Shown here piece after piece: positions 24,733 to 33,852 of a stretch of DNA of 64,000 nt. The stretch comes from Candidatus Arcticimaribacter forsetii. GTDB taxonomy: Bacteria > Bacteroidota > Bacteroidia > Flavobacteriales > Flavobacteriaceae. Under the pieces are notes generated by a model. The model did no database searches and had not been told where the DNA came from. It was given only the letters and a program-made list of their open reading frames with translations. The stretch lies in assembly GCF_910589745.1 (NCBI RefSeq), contig NZ_OU342399.1:372001-436000 (forward strand), in the 5' to 3' direction. The stretch's first letter is position 1. Each line of letters opens with the position of its first letter. Made by a program: the position numbers and the translations under genes.

Positions 24733-25836
24733 TTACTTCTTTTCTACTAGCTCTTCTATATATTGTTCTAATAAATCTATGCCTTCAGTGTGGGCAATTG
24801 ACCTCCCTATTTCGGGCATTCGAATAGAAGGGTCATTACTTTTCATTCTATAAATAAGGATTGAGGTTTCTGGACTCCCCGGTACAATATCATAAACAAA
24901 ATCTCCAGAACCTTTACCTGCTGCAATGGGGGGTTTAAAAATTCCACGCTTACGAGAATCTGTTTGGTTATAGCCTAAATACAAACCAGAATTTTTAGCA
25001 CTTCCTTCAATATTATGACAATGCGCGCAATTAGAATCTAAGTAAGCTTTGGCTCTCTGATCAAGAGGTTTAAGCAGATCGTCCCATGCGGGTAATTTTG
25101 GTCTTAAGCTTGGTTCTACAAGTTTTTTTAAAAATCCTTTTTCATGAAAAAAATCCAATTGATTCTGGTTAATATGTGGCAAAACATATTTTTTATTCCA
25201 TTGAGCTGCAGTAGGTCCAATTGGTACAATTTCTTTTCCTTTTGCATGGCAATTTTTACATTGGTTGAGGTTGGGTATTGAGTAAGAAACTTCTTGTTTT
25301 TTTTCTTCGAGATCGATCCAATTTACTAGTTCTTGTTTTCCTACATAATTGATCGTTGCATCGGTTTGCTCTTCATTCCAAACATAGTTTAAAGGTTTCC
25401 ACCGATTGTTTTCTTTGATTAAAAGCCGTGTTTCAATGATTTTTTTATCCTCCTCTGGTTTGTTAAAATCCTCAGGGTAATAAAAATTTTTTATTAAAAT
25501 ACTACCGTTTTCAAAATCCATAACACCTTCATCTTTATAAACTATTTTACTGTTTTTGGGGATATAAACAAATCGTTTTTTAAAGGCATAATTAGAAAAA
25601 AGAGGCGTGTTTAGATCGTATTCATAAACCTGTTCCGTTGGATTTAAATCGTACATTGGAGTTTTGAAAAAATCGTATTCTGACAATTTATTTTTTTCAA
25701 GACTTTCTTTTTTAATTAAAGGGTGGTAACCTTCTAGTTTTTTTGCTTTTGGAGCTATTCTTTTGTCAATAGGTTCATTACACCTAGTTAACAGGACTAA
25801 GGTTACGCCAAAAAAAAGGAACTTTAAGAATCTCAT
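24733..25836 (-). CDS. Diheme c-type cytochrome lipoprotein, SO2930-like
   Basis: A 367-residue protein starting MRFLKFLFFGV, with a lipobox-like LLTRC. Two heme-binding CxxCH motifs are visible, QCKNCH near residue 192 and NCAHCH near residue 270. The second is followed by the RMPEIGRS segment that probably holds a methionine ligand. The family is named after Shewanella SO_2930 and is found paired with a parallel beta-helix protein, exactly as here. The start is two bases after the stop of that gene; the frame extends seven residues upstream but the lipoprotein signal begins at 25836. The redox partner is unknown. Confidence 0.85.
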   Translation of the reverse strand: MRFLKFLFFGVTLVLLTRCNEPIDKRIAPKAKKLEGYHPLIKKESLEKNKLSEYDFFKTPMYDLNPTEQVYEYDLNTPLFSNYAFKKRFVYIPKNSKIVYKDEGVMDFENGSILIKNFYYPEDFNKPEEDKKIIETRLLIKENNRWKPLNYVWNEEQTDATINYVGKQELVNWIDLEEKKQEVSYSIPNLNQCKNCHAKGKEIVPIGPTAAQWNKKYVLPHINQNQLDFFHEKGFLKKLVEPSLRPKLPAWDDLLKPLDQRAKAYLDSNCAHCHNIEGSAKNSGLYLGYNQTDSRKRGIFKPPIAAGKGSGDFVYDIVPGSPETSILIYRMKSNDPSIRMPEIGRSIAHTEGIDLLEQYIEELVEKK

Positions 25837-25838
25837 AT

Positions 25839-27113
25839 CTATAAATTCAAAGTACAATTATAGGGGTCTATTTTGTTAGAGAAGTCATGAAAATCATTTG
25901 CTGCATCCATAAAAACAAAATTAATAGCACCGTTTTCTTTGATACAGATTTTATGATTTTCATCCTGAATTTTTGCTCCATCAGGTAAAATGCCATCGTA
26001 TACAACATCTGGTATCAGAGTTTTATTTTTAAAAATCATGAGCCAACCATATTCATTACTTAGAGTTGGAAAACTAAATTTATTTTTAAAAATATTATTG
26101 TTAATAGAAACATTTCCAGGATATGGATTGTATTTTATATCAGATTGAAAGTCAGCTTCAACTGCACGTATTCCTCGATCTTGAATTGATTGATCAACGG
26201 ACCCCTCTGGATCCTCCGAAGCTGCAAAAACTAAATAGCTTACGATTGAAAGATTTGAAGTAACATGATCTTTTACCATATTATTATTGAAGTTAACATC
26301 TTGAGTAGCCATAATAATAACACCGGTTCCTTTTGGAACCCCGCTAACAATAGATCCTTTAACTCCAAAATTCTCAAGATTATTATTGTAAATACGATTG
26401 TTATGTGCAGTAACATCACTCCCATAGCGTGTTAGTTTTGGGAGATTAAAAATCAAAAGACCCCCTGTGTTTTCGTAGATTTCATTATCGAAAATTTCTA
26501 CAGCAGTACTATTTTCACTTTCAACTCCCGCAACGTTATAAAAAGCTTTATTATTTTTAATAATTACGTTTTTGGACTGTCCTACGTATATACCGGCATC
26601 CGATGCTCCAATAGCTTCACATCCTTCAATAACTAAATTTTCAGTTAACACTGGATAAATGCCATAGGCACCGTTTTGATTAGAAACCTTCCCAGTCCAT
26701 GCTGATCTTATGTTTCTTATGGTTACGTTTTTTGATTCACTAATTTTTAAATTATCTCCAGCTGCGTCTTCAATAGATAAGTCCTCAATGGTAAAAAACT
26801 CACAGTTTGTAACAAGAATGCCCTCTGCTCCTTTTGTTTGACCTTTAAAGGAAAGCACGGTCTTGTCCTTGCCTTTGCCTTTAATAGTTATGTGTTTTTT
26901 ACCATCAATACTTAACGATTGAGAAAATAAAAAGTGACCTTCTGGGAGCTCAATAGTGGCACTGTCTTTAGCTAAGATAAAGGCTTCAAGAATTTGCTCT
27001 TCAAAATCTACATAGTTTCTTTCTGGATTATATTCAGGAAATTTTGGAGTAAAGGATTTGTAGATTATTACTATAATGAATGCACTTACAAGACCAATAA
27101 TAATTTTTTTCAT
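25839..27113 (-). CDS. Parallel beta-helix protein, partner of SO2930-like cytochrome
   Basis: A 424-residue protein with an N-terminal membrane anchor or signal (IIIGLVSAFIIVIIY). After it comes a right-handed beta-helix seen as repeated short turns such as NVTIRNIRS, NLVIEGCEA, NVIIKNNKA and AVEIFDNEI between about residues 70 and 330. The opening resembles carbohydrate-binding/lyase folds (ATIELPEGHF...), but no catalytic motif is clear. It is the first gene of the two-gene unit with the diheme cytochrome. An oxidative or lytic role on a surface polymer would be a guess. Confidence 0.8.
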   Translation of the reverse strand: MKKIIIGLVSAFIIVIIYKSFTPKFPEYNPERNYVDFEEQILEAFILAKDSATIELPEGHFLFSQSLSIDGKKHITIKGKGKDKTVLSFKGQTKGAEGILVTNCEFFTIEDLSIEDAAGDNLKISESKNVTIRNIRSAWTGKVSNQNGAYGIYPVLTENLVIEGCEAIGASDAGIYVGQSKNVIIKNNKAFYNVAGVESENSTAVEIFDNEIYENTGGLLIFNLPKLTRYGSDVTAHNNRIYNNNLENFGVKGSIVSGVPKGTGVIIMATQDVNFNNNMVKDHVTSNLSIVSYLVFAASEDPEGSVDQSIQDRGIRAVEADFQSDIKYNPYPGNVSINNNIFKNKFSFPTLSNEYGWLMIFKNKTLIPDVVYDGILPDGAKIQDENHKICIKENGAINFVFMDAANDFHDFSNKIDPYNCTLNL

Positions 27114-27297
27114 AGCAAAAATATCCTATTTAAATGTACAAATTTTAATTTATAAATCTTTAAAGCTTAAAAAAGAAGAAATAAAGGATGGGTGTTTTTT
27201 AATTTTTTAATATCGATTTCAGGGACTTCAGGTGTTTAAAATTATAGATTAAAATAACATCAGGCTGTTAAAAACTATTTTATTTTAAAAATTTAAT

Positions 27298-27357
27298 TAT
27301 ATTTGCATGAATTTCTGAACAAATACCTAGAGGAGACTATAAGTCCCCTTTTTTTTT
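27298..27357 (+). promoter_or_regulatory. rimP leader: -7 box and attenuator-like hairpin
   Basis: TATATTTG at 27298-27305 is a -7 box predicting transcription from about 27311. The leader then contains GGAGACT (27332-27338) pairing with AGTCCCC (27342-27348), six of seven positions, across a three-base loop. Nine T follow, ending three bases before the rimP ATG. This is terminator-shaped and sits within the first 50 bases of the transcript. Confidence 0.5.
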
Positions 27358-27360
27358 ATA

Positions 27361-27825
27361 ATGAATTTTAAAAGTACAGTAACCGAATTATTGCAAATTG
27401 CTTTGGACGAAAATCCCAGCTTATTTTTAATTGATTTAAAAATAGGTTCCGATAATAGCATTCGTGTTTTACTTGACGGCGATAATGGTGTTACACTTGA
27501 GTCCTGTATAGCGGTTAGCCGGCAGATAGAACACAATATCGACAGAGAGGAACATGATTTTTCTTTGGAAGTAAGTTCGGTAGGTGTTGGTTCTCCTTTA
27601 ACTATGCCAAGACAGTTCATAAAAAACATAGGAAGATCATTGGAGGTTATAACCAGTGAAGATGAGGTTTTAACCGGAAATTTAACTCAAGCAGACCAAG
27701 AGGAGTTTACTATCGAATGGAAAGCACGAGAACCTAAGCCAGTTGGCAAAGGAAAAGTTACTGTAACTAAAATAAAAAAACTGCCTTTTGGGTCTATCAA
27801 AAACGCAAAGGTGATAATTAAATAA
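27361..27825 (+). CDS. rimP: Ribosome maturation factor RimP
   Basis: A 154-residue RimP needed for 30S subunit maturation. The N-terminal alpha/beta domain contains IRVLLDGDNGVTLESC and SLEVSSVGVGSPL, followed by a C-terminal SH3-like barrel with GKVTVTKIKKLPFGSIKNAKVII. It leads the conserved rimP-nusA-infB operon, 16 bases before nusA. Confidence 0.95.
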   Translation: MNFKSTVTELLQIALDENPSLFLIDLKIGSDNSIRVLLDGDNGVTLESCIAVSRQIEHNIDREEHDFSLEVSSVGVGSPLTMPRQFIKNIGRSLEVITSEDEVLTGNLTQADQEEFTIEWKAREPKPVGKGKVTVTKIKKLPFGSIKNAKVIIK

Positions 27826-27841
27826 ATCAGCAATATCTAAA

Positions 27842-29074
27842 ATGGAAAATTTAGCACTTATTGATTCCTTTTCTGAGTTTAAAGACGAAAAACTTATAGA
27901 TCGAGTAACCCTGATGGTTATCTTGGAAGAAGTTTTTAGAAATACTCTTAAACGTAAATTTGGTTCGGATGATAATTTCGACATCATTATTAATCCAGAT
28001 AAAGGAGATTTAGAAATTTGGAGAAACCGTATAGTAGTTGCTGACGGGGAAGTAGAAGATCCAAATCAGGAAATAGAATTAACCGCTGCTCAAAAAATTG
28101 AACCAGATTTTGAAGTTGGTGAAGATGTTTCTGAAGAAGTAAAACTTATAGATTTAGGTAGAAGATCAATTTTATCGTTACGCCAGAACCTAATTGCTAA
28201 AATATACGAACACGATAGTAATAATATTTTCAAACACTTTAAAGAGCTTGAAGGAGATCTTTATACTGCTGAAGTTCATCATATTAGAAGCAGAGAAGTA
28301 ATTCTTTTAGACGATGATGGCAATGAATTAATTTTACCAAAAGATCGTCAAATTCCAGCTGATTTTTACCGTAAAGGGGATAACGTTCGCGGAATAATCG
28401 AATCTGTAGAGTTGAGAGGAAATAAGCCTAGAATTATTTTATCGAGAACATCTCCTAAGTTTTTAGAAAAATTATTTGAACAAGAAATACCAGAAGTTTT
28501 CGATGGTTTAATTACCATTAAGAAAGCAGTTCGTATTCCAGGAGAAAAGGCAAAAGTTGCTGTAGATTCTTACGATGATCGTATTGATCCAGTTGGGGCT
28601 TGTGTTGGAATGAAAGGTTCTCGTATTCATGGAATAGTTCGTGAATTAGGAAACGAAAATATTGATGTAATTAACTATACAAATAACATTCAATTATTCA
28701 TCACACGATCTCTTTCTCCTGCTAAAGTTAATTCCTTAAAAATTAATGAAGAGGCTAAGCGAGTACAAGTGTTTTTAAACCCTGAAGAGGTGTCTAAGGC
28801 AATTGGAAAAGGAGGACATAACATTCGTCTTGCGGGTCAACTAACCGGATATGAAATAGACGTATATCGCGAAGGAGCTGAAGAAGATGTAGAGTTAACA
28901 GAATTTACCGATGAAATAGAATCATGGGTAATCGATGAATTCAAGAAAGTAGGTTTAGATACAGCAAAAAGTATCTTAGAATTAGAGGTTTCTGATCTAG
29001 CAAAACGAACTGACTTGGAGGAAGAAACGATATTAGAAGTTTTTAAAATATTAAAAGAGGAATTCGAAGATTAG
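27842..29074 (+). CDS. nusA: Transcription termination/antitermination factor NusA
   Basis: A 410-residue NusA: N-terminal RNA-polymerase-binding domain (1-130), S1 domain (about 135-200), then two KH domains with GMKGSRIHGIVREL and IGKGGHNIRLAGQLTGYEIDV. The C-terminal part (DEFKKVGLDTAKSILEL) is a short helix-hairpin segment. It binds RNA polymerase and modulates pausing and termination. If the leader hairpin upstream of rimP is a terminator, NusA could regulate its own operon, as known in enterobacteria. Confidence 0.96.
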   Translation: MENLALIDSFSEFKDEKLIDRVTLMVILEEVFRNTLKRKFGSDDNFDIIINPDKGDLEIWRNRIVVADGEVEDPNQEIELTAAQKIEPDFEVGEDVSEEVKLIDLGRRSILSLRQNLIAKIYEHDSNNIFKHFKELEGDLYTAEVHHIRSREVILLDDDGNELILPKDRQIPADFYRKGDNVRGIIESVELRGNKPRIILSRTSPKFLEKLFEQEIPEVFDGLITIKKAVRIPGEKAKVAVDSYDDRIDPVGACVGMKGSRIHGIVRELGNENIDVINYTNNIQLFITRSLSPAKVNSLKINEEAKRVQVFLNPEEVSKAIGKGGHNIRLAGQLTGYEIDVYREGAEEDVELTEFTDEIESWVIDEFKKVGLDTAKSILELEVSDLAKRTDLEEETILEVFKILKEEFED

Positions 29075-29121
29075 TTTTAGGAACTTAAATTCCATATTTT
29101 TGAATTGAACAAAAAATAAGT

Positions 29122-31971
29122 ATGCCTGATCAACCGACAATACGATTAAATAAAGTCCTAAGGGAACTTAACATATCTTTAGATAGAGCCGTTGAACATC
29201 TTGTTCAAGAAGGTTACGAAGTAGAGGCACGTCCTACTACTAAAATATCACAGGAGGTATATAAAGTGTTGTTGGATGAATTTCAAACGGATAAGTCCAA
29301 AAAAGACGCTTCACATGAAATTAGTGAAGAAAAGCGTAAAGAGAAAGAAGCACAACGTTTAAAGCAAGAAGAGTTAGAACTTGAAAAGCAAAAACGTGAA
29401 AAAGAACGTCAAGAAAAACAACAGGTTATTCGAGCAACTGCTAATATTAATAAACCTAAAGCAGTTGGAACCATAGATCTTTCTTCTGGTAAAGTTGGAG
29501 CCCCTAAGGTACAGCCTCAAGAAAATAAAAAACCAGTAGAACCGAAAGTTACTGAACAAAAAAATACAGCTCCTGAGCCTAAAGCTAAAATTGACGAAGT
29601 CAAAGAAGAGCCTAAGGTTGCAAAACAAAAAGCTGAAGAAAAGAAACCAGCTAAGGAAGTTGAAAAAGTTTCAGAAGTATCTGTAAAAGTTGAATCTGAA
29701 GCAAAGCCTGAAATTAAGTCAACGTCAAAAGTTGATGCTCCTACAGAAGCGCCCAAAGGGGAAGAGAAAGCAAAAGAAAACGTTTCGGAAGGTGATGATA
29801 ACAAGGAAGTTGACGCTACAATTACCACTAAATACGCTAAATTAACTGGACCCAAAAAGACAGGTCTGGTAATTGATCTAGATTCATTCAACAAAAAAGA
29901 AAAAAGTGTTGAAGATGCAAGAAAGAAAAAACGTAAAAGAATAAGCAAAGATCCAGCTCCAAGTGCTAAAAAGCCAGGAACCGCATCTGTTAATAGTAGA
30001 AGAGGTCAAGGGGGTCAAAATAGAAACCGTCCAAACCGTCCAGCTCCTGTAGCCAAGGTAGAACCTACTGAAGAAGAAGTACAAAAGCAAATTAGAGAAA
30101 CACTTGAAAAACTTCAAGGAAAATCTAATAAGTCTAAAGGAGCAAAATACAGAAGAGACAAGCGTGTTCAGCACCGTCAAAAAACAGAAGAAGAATTAGC
30201 ACAGCTAGAGCTAGATAGCAAAATAATCAAAGTAACAGAGTTTATTACTGTCGGAGAAGTTGCCACCTTAATGGAGGTAAGCGGGACAGAAATTATTTCG
30301 GCATGTATGTCCTTAGGGATCATGGTTACTATGAACCAAAGACTTGATGCAGAGACTCTAAGTATTGTTGCTGAAGAATTTGGATTCGAAGTAGACTTTG
30401 TAAAAAGTGATTTAGAAGAAGGATTTACAGATGAGGTTGAAGAAAACGAGGAAGATTTAATTTCTCGTGCGCCAATTGTAACGGTAATGGGTCACGTTGA
30501 TCATGGTAAAACTTCGTTACTAGATTACATTCGTAATGAGAATGTAATTGCGGGTGAGTCCGGTGGAATTACACAACATATTGGAGCTTATTCAGTTGTT
30601 CTTAAGAATAAACAAAAAATCACATTCCTAGATACTCCAGGTCACGAAGCTTTTACAGCGATGCGTGCTCGTGGAGCTCAAGTTACTGATATTGCAATTA
30701 TTGTAATTGCAGCGGATGATGATATAATGCCTCAAACAAAAGAAGCAATAAGTCATGCTCAGGCTGCGGGTGTACCAATTATATTTGCAATCAATAAAGT
30801 TGATAAACAAACTTCAAACCCAGAGAAGATTAAAGAAGCATTAGCTCAAATGAATCTGATGGTTGAAGATTGGGGTGGAAAAATTCAATCACAAGATATT
30901 TCTGCACTTAAAGGAACTGGAGTTAAAGAATTATTAGAAAAAGTATTATTGGAAGCTGAACTTTTAGAGCTTAAAGCTAATCCAAATAGAAAATCAAAAG
31001 GTACTGTTGTTGAGGCTTTCTTAGATAAAGGACGTGGATACGTTTCTACAATCTTAGTTCAAACAGGTACATTAAATGTAGGTGATTATATTCTTGCTGG
31101 AAAGCACAGCGGAAAAGTGAGAGCCATGTTCGATGAAAGAGGGAAGACTATCGATAAAGCTCCTCCTTCTACTCCAGTATCAATATTAGGACTAGATGGT
31201 GCTCCACAAGCAGGAGACAATTTTAATGTTTTAGAAGATGAGCGTGAAGCAAAACAAATTGCAGCTAAAAGAACGCAATTGCTACGTGAGCAAAATGTTA
31301 GAACACAAAGGCACATTACCCTAGACGAGATTGGAAGAAGAATTGCATTAGGTGACTTCAAAGAATTAAACATGATTCTTAAAGGAGATGTTGACGGTTC
31401 GGTTGAAGCACTAACAGATTCTCTTCAGAAATTATCAACTGAAGAAATTCAAGTAAACATCATCCATAAAGGAGTTGGAGCCATTACCGAATCAGATGTA
31501 TTATTAGCTTCTGCTTCCGACGCAATTGTAATCGGATTTAATGTTAGACCAATGGGTAACGCCCGAATGCTAGCTGAAAAAGAAGAAATAGATATCCGCT
31601 CTTATTCTATTATTTATGACGCAATAAATGATGTAAAAGATGCAATGGAAGGAATGCTATCTCCTGAAATGAAAGAAGAAATTACAGGTAACGCTGAAAT
31701 TAGAGAAACATTCAAAATTTCTAAAGTAGGAACCATTGCAGGTTGTATGGTTACTTCAGGAAAAATTTATCGTAATTCAAGCATACGTGTAATACGTGAA
31801 GGAGTTGTTCAGTATACAGGAACTCTAAGCTCTCTTAAGCGTTTCAAAGACGATGTTAAGGAAGTTGCTAAAGGTTATGATTGTGGTCTTCAAGTAAAAA
31901 ACTACAACGATATTCGTATAGAAGACGTTATAGAATTCTTCCAAGAAGTAGCAGTAAAGAAAACTCTATAA
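29122..31971 (+). CDS. infB: Translation initiation factor IF-2
   Basis: A 949-residue IF-2. A long, highly charged, low-complexity N-terminus (about residues 55-350, rich in Lys, Glu and Pro) follows a short IF2-N motif ([21 protein letters not shown]). The GTPase domain has GHVDHGKTS (457-465), [16 protein letters not shown] and NKVDK, followed by the fMet-tRNA-binding C-terminal domains. It ends convergently with the SPOR gene, overlapping by six bases. Several long antisense open frames cross the low-complexity part and are not genes. Confidence 0.97.
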   Translation: MPDQPTIRLNKVLRELNISLDRAVEHLVQEGYEVEARPTTKISQEVYKVLLDEFQTDKSKKDASHEISEEKRKEKEAQRLKQEELELEKQKREKERQEKQQVIRATANINKPKAVGTIDLSSGKVGAPKVQPQENKKPVEPKVTEQKNTAPEPKAKIDEVKEEPKVAKQKAEEKKPAKEVEKVSEVSVKVESEAKPEIKSTSKVDAPTEAPKGEEKAKENVSEGDDNKEVDATITTKYAKLTGPKKTGLVIDLDSFNKKEKSVEDARKKKRKRISKDPAPSAKKPGTASVNSRRGQGGQNRNRPNRPAPVAKVEPTEEEVQKQIRETLEKLQGKSNKSKGAKYRRDKRVQHRQKTEEELAQLELDSKIIKVTEFITVGEVATLMEVSGTEIISACMSLGIMVTMNQRLDAETLSIVAEEFGFEVDFVKSDLEEGFTDEVEENEEDLISRAPIVTVMGHVDHGKTSLLDYIRNENVIAGESGGITQHIGAYSVVLKNKQKITFLDTPGHEAFTAMRARGAQVTDIAIIVIAADDDIMPQTKEAISHAQAAGVPIIFAINKVDKQTSNPEKIKEALAQMNLMVEDWGGKIQSQDISALKGTGVKELLEKVLLEAELLELKANPNRKSKGTVVEAFLDKGRGYVSTILVQTGTLNVGDYILAGKHSGKVRAMFDERGKTIDKAPPSTPVSILGLDGAPQAGDNFNVLEDEREAKQIAAKRTQLLREQNVRTQRHITLDEIGRRIALGDFKELNMILKGDVDGSVEALTDSLQKLSTEEIQVNIIHKGVGAITESDVLLASASDAIVIGFNVRPMGNARMLAEKEEIDIRSYSIIYDAINDVKDAMEGMLSPEMKEEITGNAEIRETFKISKVGTIAGCMVTSGKIYRNSSIRVIREGVVQYTGTLSSLKRFKDDVKEVAKGYDCGLQVKNYNDIRIEDVIEFFQEVAVKKTL

Positions 31972-32355
31972 ATTATTAGGTTCAAGTAAAAACGCTCCTG
32001 GATATGTCTTTTTAATCTCTTCTAGGAGTAAATTTGCTTTGTTTAGGTTTTTAAACCTACCAACTCGTACTTTGTAATTTGGAGTTTCAAATATTAAAGA
32101 CGTCTCAATACCTTCAAAATTTAAGTTAAAATCCTCAACAATTTTTATTGCTGCGGTATAATTCCCGTAGTACAATTGTATTGCGTAATATTGATCACTA
32201 AACTGCTCAGAATCAATAGATTTTTTAATTTTTATAAGCTCTTCAATTTTGGGATCTTGATTTATTTGAACTTTGTTTTCTTGTCCAAAAATAGGTGAAA
32301 TCGATCCGCAAATTAATAGCAGAAAAAGTAAAGTGTTTTGTTTTTTCAATATCAT
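31966..32355 (-). CDS. Secreted SPOR-domain protein
   Basis: A 129-residue protein with a signal peptide (cut near IFGQ, residue 25) and a C-terminal SPOR domain (about 54-127: [20 protein letters not shown] and [21 protein letters not shown]). SPOR domains bind peptidoglycan lacking stem peptides, so periplasmic cell-wall association is likely. It is divergent from the respiratory operon and its last six bases overlap the end of infB. Confidence 0.85.
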   Translation of the reverse strand: MILKKQNTLLFLLLICGSISPIFGQENKVQINQDPKIEELIKIKKSIDSEQFSDQYYAIQLYYGNYTAAIKIVEDFNLNFEGIETSLIFETPNYKVRVGRFKNLNKANLLLEEIKKTYPGAFLLEPNNL

Positions 32356-32479
32356 TTTACAAAGAAATAAAAATCTAACATTTATTTAAATAAGTTAAAC
32401 AGAATTAACAAGTTATTTAGATTGAATATAAATTATAGAAGTGGCTGAGATAACCTTTTATCAAACCGAGTCTATGTCT

Positions 32480-32487
32480 TATTTTTG
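32480..32487 (+). promoter_or_regulatory. -7 box of the act-cox operon
   Basis: TATTTTTG matches TAnnTTTG and would give a leader of about 48 bases before actA. A clear -33 TTG is not seen at the ideal distance. Confidence 0.45.
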
Positions 32488-32540
32488 CAGACGTATAAAG
32501 ACAGATTAAAGTTGATCAAAATAAAATTTTACATATAAGC

Positions 32541-33827
32541 ATGAGGAAGTCAAACCTTTACGCTCTCCTAACGAGTAAATTTCTTGCGGTAATTGTGGTT
32601 GCAATGCTATCATTACCTCAACTTTTTGCCCAAGAGAGTGACCCAGCGGCAGGGAAAAAGTTATTTAACGCAAATTGCGCAGCCTGTCACAAATTAAACA
32701 AAAAAGCTGTTGGCCCAGCATTGAAAGGGGTATCCTCAAAATATGACCGTGAATGGTTGTATACTTGGATCAAAAATAGTGCAGCAATGATTAAATCTGG
32801 CGATGCCCAGGCAGTTGCTATTTGGGAAGAGTACAACAAAACTGCAATGACTGCTTTCCCTCAACTGTCAAACGTAGATATTGATAATATTTTAGCTTAC
32901 ACTGATTACACTCCACCGCCTCCACCTCCTACAACAGCAGTTGCTGGTTCAGGTCAAGGGTCTGCCGGAAGTAGTTATTCAAATGATTTAATTTTAGGAG
33001 CACTCGCGCTAGTATTTGGATTACTCGTTGTGATGCTTGTTTTAGTAAACAAAACACTTCAAAGAATTGCAACAGCAAGTGGTGTTGAGTTAGTGAAAAA
33101 AGAAGTTAAGGAAGAAAGACGCCCGCTGTGGGATGCTTTTGTTAAGAACCATTTCTTAGTCTTTATGTCCGTGATTCTGTTATTGCTTTCAAGTGCCTAT
33201 TTTGCTTATGGGTTCTTAATGCAAGTTGGAGTTGATCAAGGGTATATGCCGGTTCAGCCAATTCACTATTCACACAAAATTCATGCAGGAGCTAACGAGA
33301 TTGAGTGTAAGTATTGTCACTCATCTGCTAGAGTTTCTAAACACTCTGGAATACCCTCTCTAAATGTTTGTATGAACTGTCACCAAAACATTGCAGAATA
33401 TAACGGAGAAGAAGATTTAGAAAACGGATACACAAAAGATTTCTACACAAAAGAAATCAAAAAGTTATATGCTGCAGTTGGTTGGGATGAAGAAAACCAA
33501 CGATATACAGGAGAAACCGAACCAGTTAAATGGGTACGTATTCACAACTTGCCAGACTTTGCTTACTTCAATCACGCACAACACGTTCAAGTAGGAAAGA
33601 TTGATTGTCAAAAGTGCCACGGGCCTGTAGAAGAAATGGAAGTTATGTACCAATACGCTCCTTTAACAATGGGTTGGTGTATCAACTGTCACAGAGAAAC
33701 AAATGTTCAGGTTAAAGGCAATGAGTACTATGCTAAGATCCACGAACAATTATCAAAAAAATACGGTGTTGAACAACTTACAGCTGCCCAAATGGGTGGA
33801 CTGGAGTGTGGTAAATGTCACTATTAA
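32541..33827 (+). CDS. actA: Alternative complex III subunit A (multiheme cytochrome c)
   Basis: A 428-residue exported cytochrome with six CxxCH heme motifs. One is in an N-terminal cytochrome c domain (CAACH at 46-50). The other five are in the C-terminal pentaheme domain: CKYCH, CMNCH, CQKCH, CINCH and CGKCH. Membrane segments lie at about residues 150-170 and 210-230 between the two parts, with a Pro-rich linker (TPPPPPPT). It accepts electrons from the quinol-oxidising core. The gene opens the actABCDEF-coxBA operon. Confidence 0.92.
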   Translation: MRKSNLYALLTSKFLAVIVVAMLSLPQLFAQESDPAAGKKLFNANCAACHKLNKKAVGPALKGVSSKYDREWLYTWIKNSAAMIKSGDAQAVAIWEEYNKTAMTAFPQLSNVDIDNILAYTDYTPPPPPPTTAVAGSGQGSAGSSYSNDLILGALALVFGLLVVMLVLVNKTLQRIATASGVELVKKEVKEERRPLWDAFVKNHFLVFMSVILLLLSSAYFAYGFLMQVGVDQGYMPVQPIHYSHKIHAGANEIECKYCHSSARVSKHSGIPSLNVCMNCHQNIAEYNGEEDLENGYTKDFYTKEIKKLYAAVGWDEENQRYTGETEPVKWVRIHNLPDFAYFNHAQHVQVGKIDCQKCHGPVEEMEVMYQYAPLTMGWCINCHRETNVQVKGNEYYAKIHEQLSKKYGVEQLTAAQMGGLECGKCHY

Positions 33828-33852
33828 AAATAGAATAATCTAAGATTGTCTT

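Noticed and set aside
29374-30180. Long antisense frames opposite infB
   Set aside because: They arise from the Lys/Glu-rich low-complexity region; the translated residues are compositionally odd and lack any signal or domain.
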